Shown here piece after piece: positions 57,532 to 64,000 of a stretch of DNA of 64,000 bases (its first letter is position 1; the number at the start of each line of letters is the position of its first letter). Under the pieces are notes generated by a model. It saw only the letters and a program-made list of their open reading frames with translations, did not search any database and was not told the origin of the DNA. Both the position numbers and the translations under genes were made by a program. Source of the DNA: Kalmanozyma brasiliensis GHG001 (lineage: Eukaryota; Basidiomycota; Ustilaginomycetes; Ustilaginales). Location: positions 558,001-622,000 of the forward strand of contig NW_015961990.1 in assembly GCF_000497045.1 (NCBI RefSeq), in the 5' to 3' direction.

Positions 57532-59006
57532 GGCGGGCGAGGCTTGTGGGCGGGAGCTCCAAAAAAGCGAGGTGAGCCGAAGTGAAGGCGAGTCTAGAAT
57601 GTCCGTCGAGACTGTTGTATGGTTCCGAAAGACATGCAGCAGCTATTGACGGTTCAAGCTGTGGTCTGCTGGGATGAATGCCAAAGACACGATTGCCTGG
57701 TGAACCGACATGCGCTGCGAAAAGCGCTTCTCGAGTCGCGATCGCGCCTTCACAGGTGACAAAGGGCCGTCGTAATGCCGAATGCGCTGCGATTCCTTTG
57801 ACCGTGTGCTGATACACTTTGGCGTTCAATGGTCGACGAGGCTTGTCGGAGAGGCCGAAATGAAGGTGGGTGCTGGAAACAAAGCCGACGAGGAAAATGG
57901 AGCAAACGTGATTGTGGGGCCGCCTTGTCGGATCGAGGCAGCTCAGGGTGCCCTCTATCGTCTATGGAGGTGGTCGAAAGAAGCAAAGCGGGACTGGAGG
58001 GGAGGAGGAGCAAAGAGAAGGTGGGGTGGTGAAGGCGTCAGATTGTGAAACGGACGAGGAGGTCAACGCAAATCACCTTTTGCAAGCGAGTTGGCAAAAG
58101 AAAGCGCAGTTTTTGGGCCTTAAACTGGCCAAGCGAGCTTGCAAATCAGCCCAATCGAGGGTGCAACCAACGCGACAAGTGTGTTGCTGCGCTGCGCTGT
58201 GCTGTGTCTGCATGCACTCAGGGTTCGAATGTCCTGCGTGTGCCTGCCTGCTCAAGTGTTGCTCTGCAGTTCTCAACGCGCTTGCAACACAGCTATCTCT
58301 CTCCCACAAAGGTCCATCGCCCCTCGACGCATGTCGCCCGTATCGCGCTGCAGCCATATCAAGCGATGACCAAGTGTCCACAGCGTTGCTCGATCAGAAG
58401 CTTTCCACGGCCTTTGAGAGCGATGCTGAACAAGCGCGCATGCTGCCCACCGTCATCCAGCGTCGAGCCTCGCCCACAGAGCACGAGCAAGGCGAGCTCG
58501 ACAAGATGCCCTTGCAGCTTCGCCGCTCGGCCCGCTTAGCGACGAGCCTTGTCATGACAATTTGCTCCTCACGGCCAATACCGAGCGAAGGAGCTCGACA
58601 GAGAGTGGCGCTGGCGATTCTCGCAAAATGTTTGATCGATACAAATAGCAGCCCTGTAAAAAGCCTGGAACCGGCTGTCAAAGATGACCGACTTGCCGGC
58701 GAGGCTCGTGGGCGCACCACTCTCCTTGGCCCCCACATCACCCCGCACCACTCTGATCACGGTCCCCTTCATCACCTGTTGCTTGCCCTGACCCTCATCA
58801 TCGTGCCGAAGGTCTCTGCTTCTCAAGATCCTTCGTTCGCGACATACGGTTGAACCCAGGACTAGCCAATCAGGCAAGCACTCGACCTGGCGCTCGAGCC
58901 AGTGGACCCTTTCCCCGCATTTTCCAGCTTACTCGTCCTTCTCGACCACCTTCACCGGCCTCATCGTCCCGACTATCCCTGCACCCCACCACCGACGCTC
59001 GCAACA
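57532..59006. promoter_or_regulatory. Divergent region kinesin / enoyl-CoA hydratase
   Basis: About 1.5 kb between two divergent start codons. A plus-strand frame of 313 codons (57912-58853) has Cys/Arg/Ser-rich, motif-free composition and was rejected. AAATCACCTTTT occurs at 58070-58081 on the kinesin side. Bases 58900-59006 are a C-rich leader of the hydratase. Confidence 0.5.
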
Positions 59007-59975
59007 ATGGCAGGCTGGACACCCATCAACCCGCATCCTCGCATCAGCGACCTCGACCCCTCTTCCTTCGACTACGCCGCCTATCCGTGGGAGGACATCA
59101 CCGTCACCCTCAGCCCCACCGGCGTTGCCATTCTGTACCTCAACCGTCCGACCCAGTACAACACGTTTACGGGCGCCATGTCGTACTCGATCGTATTCGC
59201 GTTCGAGCTCTTTGACGCGGACGATCGGGTCAAAGTCGCAATCATCACAGGTGCGGGGGGCAAAGTCTTTTGCGCCGGGGCTTACCTGGCGCAGGGCTTT
59301 GGGGCCATTGCGGATCATGCACAGGGTCATCGTGACGGAGGAGGGCAGGTGGGGCTGGCGATTCTGAGGTGTAGGAAGCCGAGCATCGCCGCTATGAACG
59401 GAAATGCTATCGGGATTGGAGTGACAATGACCCTCAGCTGCGATTTCAGATTGGTTGCCGAAAACGCAAAGGTGGCGATTCCCTTCGTGCAGCGCGGGAT
59501 TGCGATGGAGGCTTGCTCGAGCTATCTCTTGCCCCGCCTGGTCGGCGTGAGCAAGGCCATGGACATCATCCTCACCGGCGACGTGCGCTCTCCCACAGAC
59601 GAAAGCTACATGGCGCTGTGGACCCGAAGCCCCTTGCCACAGGACCAGGTTCTTCCGGAGTCGATTAAGCTCGCAGAGAAGCTGGCTAAGAACAGCAGCG
59701 TCTCGATGGCGCTGTGCAAGGCTCAGATCTGGCGTCAGGTGGATTCGCCGGAAGACGCGCATCTGCTCGAATCTCAGGGGATTTGGGAGACCAGTCGGCT
59801 AGATGGGTTGGAAGGAGCCAAGAGCTTCCTCGAGAAGCGACCGGCGCAGTTTCCAGGGACGATGCGCGATCTCGAACGGTTCGCCTTCTGGCCCTGGTGG
59901 CGACAGGCGGATGTAGCCACCTACCCTCGTGGGCCAGAGTCCCTCCGTGCCGCTGCCGCCAAGAGCAAGCTCTAA
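59007..59975 (+). CDS. Peroxisomal enoyl-CoA hydratase/isomerase
   Basis: Crotonase-fold enzyme, 322 residues, intronless. The oxyanion-hole segments are TGAGGKVFCAGAYLAQ (about 81-96) and AAMNGNAIGIGVTMTLSCDFRLVAENA (128-154); Glu168 in GIAMEACSSYLLPRLVG sits where crotonases carry a catalytic acid. The protein ends KSKL, so the last three residues are SKL, a canonical PTS1 peroxisomal signal. A role in peroxisomal beta-oxidation, or in a branched or secondary acyl-CoA pathway, is therefore likely; hydratase versus isomerase cannot be decided. The ATG at 59007 is the first in frame. Stretches upstream are leader. It converges closely with NC2-beta: the stops are about 60 bp apart. Confidence 0.92.
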   Translation: MAGWTPINPHPRISDLDPSSFDYAAYPWEDITVTLSPTGVAILYLNRPTQYNTFTGAMSYSIVFAFELFDADDRVKVAIITGAGGKVFCAGAYLAQGFGAIADHAQGHRDGGGQVGLAILRCRKPSIAAMNGNAIGIGVTMTLSCDFRLVAENAKVAIPFVQRGIAMEACSSYLLPRLVGVSKAMDIILTGDVRSPTDESYMALWTRSPLPQDQVLPESIKLAEKLAKNSSVSMALCKAQIWRQVDSPEDAHLLESQGIWETSRLDGLEGAKSFLEKRPAQFPGTMRDLERFAFWPWWRQADVATYPRGPESLRAAAAKSKL

Positions 59976-60034
59976 TGCCACACCACACACACGACACGAG
60001 TGGATCAGTACAAGTACATTTCGCATTCAGAGGG

Positions 60035-60469
60035 TCAATTTGACGCTTCGAACCGTGCCCTGCTGGCAGCGAACAACTCCTCCTGCTGCCGCAACAACTC
60101 TTCCTCGCTCAAGCCCGACTGTTCCATGCGCGTCGTCTTGCGTTCTCGATCCTTCTGTGCCGCCTTGTGCTCCACCAGCACGCTCTTGGCCTCCTCGATG
60201 AATCCTGGGAAACCCAAATCGTCCAACGCTTTGAGCACGTGTTCGGGGGCAATGGTCTTTTTCGAATCCTTCTCGCACACCTCGTTGCTCTCCGAGGAAA
60301 GGAGGTGGATGAATTCGACACAGCATTCGATGAGGAGGTCGCGCGTGTCTTTGGAGCACGAGACGTCTTTGGGGAGCATCTCGGAGATGAGTTTTTGAAC
60401 GGTGGCTTTGGGGAGGGACAGCTCGTCGTCCGCCCCGGCGCCCGAGGTGAGCCGTTCGTCGTCCGACAT
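60035..60469 (-). CDS. NCB2: Negative cofactor 2 subunit beta (DR1)
   Basis: Histone-fold transcription regulator that binds TBP on DNA with NC2-alpha and blocks TFIIA/TFIIB. 144 residues, intronless, near the family norm. The histone fold covers about 17-100: LPKATVQKLISEMLPKDVSC, CVEFIHLLSSESNEVCEK and KTIAPEHVLKALDDLGFPGF are all close to the DR1 consensus. The C-terminal helix is Glu/Gln-rich (LSEEELLRQQEELFA). The start at 60469 gives MSDDERLTSG, matching the usual short acidic lead. Confidence 0.95.
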   Translation of the reverse strand: MSDDERLTSGAGADDELSLPKATVQKLISEMLPKDVSCSKDTRDLLIECCVEFIHLLSSESNEVCEKDSKKTIAPEHVLKALDDLGFPGFIEEAKSVLVEHKAAQKDRERKTTRMEQSGLSEEELLRQQEELFAASRARFEASN

Positions 60470-61339
60470 GGCGTCGAGGGTCAGGCTAAGGGTTCAGCCG
60501 AAGATTAATTTGTGGAGAGATGTTAAGATGCGGGTTCGTCTCGAGAGTTGGCAAAAATGCGGTGCGTTGCTGGAAGAGGCTTGTGTGTGGTGCGCGTGCG
60601 ACGTGAGAGGAGCTTTGAGGGAAACGGGGCGACCTTGGCAAAATTCAAGTTTGCTTTTATTCCGTCGAACCTGGTACGGGTGACCAGGGAAGGTTCGGCG
60701 AAAGACGCGTCAACTGCCCTTGTCACTCATGCAAACAGGGCGCTCTCTGCGCGTGTGCTGCAAGCGAGACTGCCGCTGCGCAGAGAAAACATCGTTGGAC
60801 ATGCATTTCATCTCAGTCACGGTCAAGCAAAGGGGGAGTAAAAGATTTTCGCTGCGCCTAGTGAGTGCCCTGTCGCAGCTCACCACTTTGGCCTCGAATT
60901 AAGCCAGCTTAGCCAGCGCCTTTGTGTTCCTCCATGCTACACAGCAGGTACGTTCGATGGCCTTACGACTGTGACATCGCGCCTCACGCGGGCGGCGTGA
61001 AGCGAATGACTGTGCGGCGGCCCTCTTAGTGACGAGTGTGAAGCCTGGGACATCGCGGCTGCTGCGCCGAGATTTGTAGGGAGGACCGGCTGAACACACA
61101 AATCAGCGATTGGCCTTCCTTACACGCAATCAGATCGGGCGATTCAGCAAGCTTTGAAATCCAGGCCCTCCTGCGGCGGCATGACTCGAGCATGCAGCAC
61201 AGTACACCCGTGGCCTGGACTTTTGGAAGATCTGAGAAGAAACGGCGACCCGAACAAAGCGTGCATCTTGGCCGTGCGTCTCCACTTCACTCACCGACCC
61301 CTCTCACTCTCACACCACATCAGACGAGAGAAGAACAAG
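60470..61339. promoter_or_regulatory. Divergent upstream region NC2-beta / DAHP synthase
   Basis: 870 bp. The DAHP-synthase frame remains open upstream from 61154 and includes an in-frame ATG at 61181. Bases 61290-61339 are CT/CA-rich leader. No other supported frame. Confidence 0.5.
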
Positions 61340-62569
61340 ATGACGACCCTGACGTACAAAGATGCGCTCAACGAGCTGGACGATCGACGGATCAAGTCGA
61401 TCAAGCCTCTGCTTCCGCCGCAGATTCTGGTCGAGGAGTACCCTCTCACTCTCCAAGCAGCCCAGACCGTTGCCTATGGGCGCAAAGCCACCGAGGAGAT
61501 TGTCAAGCAGGAAGATGACCGATTGCTCGTCGTCGTCGGTCCCTGCTCGATCCACGATGTTCGCTCCGGTCTCGAGTACGCCCGCAAGCTCGCTGCCTAC
61601 GCAGATGCCGCCAAGGAGGACCTGCACATTGTGATGCGCGTCTACTTCGAGAAGCCCCGCACCACTGTCGGGTGGAAGGGTCTCATCAACGATCCTAACC
61701 TCAATGGCAGTTTCCAGATCAACAAAGGTCTGCGATTGGCAAGAGGCTTCCTGTTGGAGGTCAACAACCTGGGTCTGCCAGCGGGGACAGAGTTCTTGGA
61801 CACCATCTCGCCGCAGTACACTGCCGATTTGATCAGCTGGGGTGCCATCGGCGCCCGAACGACCGAGTCCCAAGTCCACCGAGAGCTGTCCTCGGGTCTT
61901 TCCATGCCAATCGGATTCAAGAACGGTACCGATGGCAGCATCTCCATTGCCGTAGATGCTATCAAAGCCGCCTCGGCAGAACACGTCTTCCTCAGTGTCA
62001 CCAAACAAGGCATCTCCGCCATCGTCGAGACCAACGGTAACGATGCATGCCACGTCATCCTTCGCGGTGCCAACACAGGTCCCAACTACAGCCCCGAGCA
62101 CGTCGCTGCCGTCTCGTCCAAACTTACTGCCGCCAAGCTCCCCGCGAGGATCATGATCGACTGCTCCCACGGAAACTCCGAGAAGAAGCACGAGAACCAA
62201 ATCAACGTCGTCCGCTCCATCGCCGACCAGTTGTCCAAAGGCGACGAGAACGGGTGCAACATCTTTGGCGTCATGATCGAGAGCAACTTGGTCGAAGGCA
62301 AACAGAGCATCCCGAGTCAAGGTCCGACCGGGTTGACCTACGGACAGAGCATCACGGATGCTTGCGTCAACTGGGATACCACGGTCCAGGCGCTGGATGC
62401 GTTGCGGGAGGGCGTCAGGGCGAGGAGACAGAGCCCAGAGGCCAAGAGGTGGTTCAAGGCGAAGTTGAGCAGGAGCAGCAGTAGTGAGGGAGTCAACGAT
62501 CACTTTTTGAAGCAGGAGGGTCAGGGCGGATTCAACGATGACGCGCTGGCTACGCTGGGCAAGAAGTAG
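61340..62569 (+). CDS. 3-deoxy-D-arabino-heptulosonate-7-phosphate synthase (class I)
   Basis: First step of the shikimate pathway: phosphoenolpyruvate plus erythrose-4-phosphate to DAHP. 409 residues from the ATG at 61340; the family is usually about 370, and the surplus is a C-terminal tail (SRSSSSEGVNDHFLKQ onward). Conserved elements are VVVGPCSIHDVRSGLEYA, YFEKPRTTVGWKGLINDP, GARTTESQVHRELSSGLSMPIGFKNGTDG and IMIDCSHGNSEKKHENQ. ARO3- versus ARO4-type (phenylalanine or tyrosine feedback) cannot be decided here. An in-frame ATG at 61181 would add 53 residues lacking family character; the CT-rich run before 61340 argues for the shorter start. Confidence 0.95.
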   Translation: MTTLTYKDALNELDDRRIKSIKPLLPPQILVEEYPLTLQAAQTVAYGRKATEEIVKQEDDRLLVVVGPCSIHDVRSGLEYARKLAAYADAAKEDLHIVMRVYFEKPRTTVGWKGLINDPNLNGSFQINKGLRLARGFLLEVNNLGLPAGTEFLDTISPQYTADLISWGAIGARTTESQVHRELSSGLSMPIGFKNGTDGSISIAVDAIKAASAEHVFLSVTKQGISAIVETNGNDACHVILRGANTGPNYSPEHVAAVSSKLTAAKLPARIMIDCSHGNSEKKHENQINVVRSIADQLSKGDENGCNIFGVMIESNLVEGKQSIPSQGPTGLTYGQSITDACVNWDTTVQALDALREGVRARRQSPEAKRWFKAKLSRSSSSEGVNDHFLKQEGQGGFNDDALATLGKK

Positions 62570-62674
62570 CCGCCCCTGTATGATCTCTCTCGCTCTTTGC
62601 AACACAGACACACGCATTTCTTCACTTCTGTTTGTGCTTTGAATTCGAACAATGATGTCTTGCGTGAGCCCGAT

Positions 62675-64000
62675 TCATACTGCTGGAGCACGGCAGGTCG
62701 GGCAAGTAGTGATCCGCTTGAGCAACCTCACCGCGCACTCTTCGTGAAAAATATGCCCACACGGCAGCAGCACAGCTCTCTGGCTCTCCTTGAACTGAGC
62801 CATGCAGATGGCGCACTTGTCCACACGAACGCCGACGCAGCTGAGCTTCTGCTTGATCTTGCCCTCTTTTGTCACTCGGCGCGAGTCGCACTCGATGAGG
62901 CCGACGGACAGGGAGGCGAGCTGGGCGGGCGTCGCGGCGGTGGGTTTGGCAGGGCCGAGGAACTCGCCGATCGCAGAGAGGGATTCAAAGTGCGAGCCAT
63001 CCCGCTCGAGTTGGGCCACGAGCAGGTCGAAGTCTGTCAGGCCCAGGGATGCTTCTCGGCGAGGCGCGGATGGGGCTGCCCCCGACAACGAGGACGACGG
63101 TTCTGCGGGAAGCTGAGGGAGGTTGATAGGGGCTGTGCTGGGCGTTGCCGCAGGACTGGGTGAGCTGCGTAGACTGATGCTTGCTTCCGGTGCTGGTGAA
63201 GCATTGCCATTCGAGGGCAGTGATTCTGGAGCGGCTCGCTGTTGACGACCATTCTCATCGCGTGCGGAAGTCGTTCTCGATGACATCCCGCTTCCTGACC
63301 TGTGCAGGCTGGGTGGTTGCCTTGCTGGTGACGGTGGTAGCGGCTCTTGCGCGCTCGCCGTCTCGGCTCCGTTGCCAAGATTGCCCCAGTCCCTGTATCG
63401 CGGCCGAACTGGCAGCGGAGGAGGCATAGGAAGCTCTCCGTGACTCGCACCCACGGCATCTCGTGTCTCGCTCTCAGCGCTGATCCCAAGTCCGTGACTC
63501 GAGCTGGTTCTCAGAGCAGCAGGCAGCGTCGGTAGAGGTCGCGACGCTAGCGGGGACGTCGCCGCGCCATCTCTGCTTCCTTTCCTGCCTGCTAGTTGAC
63601 GATCTGGCGACGTCACGGTGGCCCCGCGATATGTCGTGTCCATGCTGGACGAAGCCGAGTGCGAGCGAGATCCACGACCATCGCGACGAGCGAATGCTGC
63701 TGCTTGCGCTGCTGCAATCGACGCTGACAGACTGCTTCGGCTTCCAGAAGCCAAGATCTGCTCGGGCGTCATCAGCGGCGACTTGGGCGGCAAATTAGGC
63801 GGAGTGGTGGTGCCGGCATCGTGCTCTCGTCTCGTGAGAGTGTGCATCGCCTGAGTGCGAGGTGAGCGAAGGGGCACATCTGAGCCAGCGGAAGCTGAGG
63901 TGGAAACCAGGGTTGGCACTGTTAGGCGGCTTCCAGATGACGTTGGCCGTTGCTGCATCCCGGGACTGTGGTCATGAAGGGAAGCCGCGGACCACCCAGC
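62675..64000 (-). CDS. RING-H2 finger protein, 5' end beyond window
   Basis: The frame is open to the right edge, so the protein is incomplete; 441 residues are visible, with an in-frame ATG at 63958 that may or may not be the start. Most of it is Ser/Pro/Ala-rich and disordered, with short runs such as PMPPPLPVRPRYRDWGN. A helical block LTDFDLLVAQLERDGSHFESLSAIGEFLG and LSVGLIECDSRRVTKEGKIKQKLSCVGVRVDKC precede the C-terminal RING-H2: CAICMAQFKESQRAVLLPCGHIFHEECAVRLLKRITTCPTC with all eight ligands (C3H2C3). It probably acts as an E3 ubiquitin ligase; the substrate is unknown. Confidence 0.85.
   Translation of the reverse strand, partial: AGWSAASLHDHSPGMQQRPTSSGSRLTVPTLVSTSASAGSDVPLRSPRTQAMHTLTRREHDAGTTTPPNLPPKSPLMTPEQILASGSRSSLSASIAAAQAAAFARRDGRGSRSHSASSSMDTTYRGATVTSPDRQLAGRKGSRDGAATSPLASRPLPTLPAALRTSSSHGLGISAESETRDAVGASHGELPMPPPLPVRPRYRDWGNLGNGAETASAQEPLPPSPARQPPSLHRSGSGMSSRTTSARDENGRQQRAAPESLPSNGNASPAPEASISLRSSPSPAATPSTAPINLPQLPAEPSSSLSGAAPSAPRREASLGLTDFDLLVAQLERDGSHFESLSAIGEFLGPAKPTAATPAQLASLSVGLIECDSRRVTKEGKIKQKLSCVGVRVDKCAICMAQFKESQRAVLLPCGHIFHEECAVRLLKRITTCPTCRAPAV

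Noticed and set aside
58220..58240. GGGTTCGAATG resembling a tRNA B box
   Set aside because: No A box at the right distance and no cloverleaf can be drawn around it.
57912..58853. 313-codon plus-strand frame upstream of the hydratase
   Set aside because: No ATG at its start, Cys/Arg/Ser-rich composition, and no family resemblance; likely chance in a divergent promoter.
1..64000. CRISPR arrays, bacterial operons, integrases or rRNA genes
   Set aside because: None seen; all recognisable genes are eukaryotic nuclear genes with fungal introns.

Overview
The window is nuclear DNA of a basidiomycete fungus, most likely a smut (Ustilaginomycotina, Ustilago/Sporisorium/Pseudozyma type). The evidence is GC-rich, C-ending codon use, very few and short introns (about 70-100 nt, GTRNGT...YAG), kilobase-long intronless genes, and a gene set typical of smuts. 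Genus and species were not tested. One stretch of 33 N (33827-33859) next to a 34-T run marks an assembly gap.

Layout. 1-1.2 kb: no secure gene. 1.2-11.3 kb: dihydrofolate reductase (DFR1), sterol C24-methyltransferase (ERG6), Ran-binding MOG1, an unidentified Ser/Pro-rich coiled-coil protein, and an MDM1-type sorting nexin. 12.5-13.7 kb: a secreted Gly/Ser/Asp-rich repeat protein. 14.7-28 kb: PMP3/SNA-like protein, GT90 glycosyltransferase, EXO1, SMD1, a peroxiredoxin-like protein, AP-2 mu, a doubtful small membrane protein, RRP46 and TIM54. 28.5-33.4 kb: AP-3 delta and an ABCG half-transporter. 33.4-35.85 kb: a gene-poor stretch holding the gap and T-tracts. 35.8-43.1 kb: a MoCo-sulfurase-like PLP enzyme without a MOSC domain, a mitochondrial TPR-like protein, HUT1, a short single-span membrane protein and a PhyH-family dioxygenase. 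43.5-45.2 kb: a single reading frame that fuses a LOG-type (cytokinin-activating) phosphoribohydrolase to a Caf16-type ABC ATPase. 45.5-48.4 kb: three consecutive small secreted-protein genes, each with a TATA box 73-98 bp before its ATG. 48.6-64 kb: mitochondrial ribosomal protein mL43, SHO1 osmosensor, a 1864-residue kinesin, a PTS1-tagged enoyl-CoA hydratase, NC2-beta, DAHP synthase, and a RING-H2 protein running off the right edge.

Most genes are unrelated housekeeping functions, as is normal for a fungal chromosome arm. Two things stand out as a possible biological theme: the LOG-Caf16 fusion, which would couple a hormone-type nucleotide hydrolase to a CCR4-NOT-associated ATPase, and the adjacent tandem set of TATA-driven secreted proteins, which resembles the effector clusters of plant-pathogenic smuts. 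That functional link is inference from position only.
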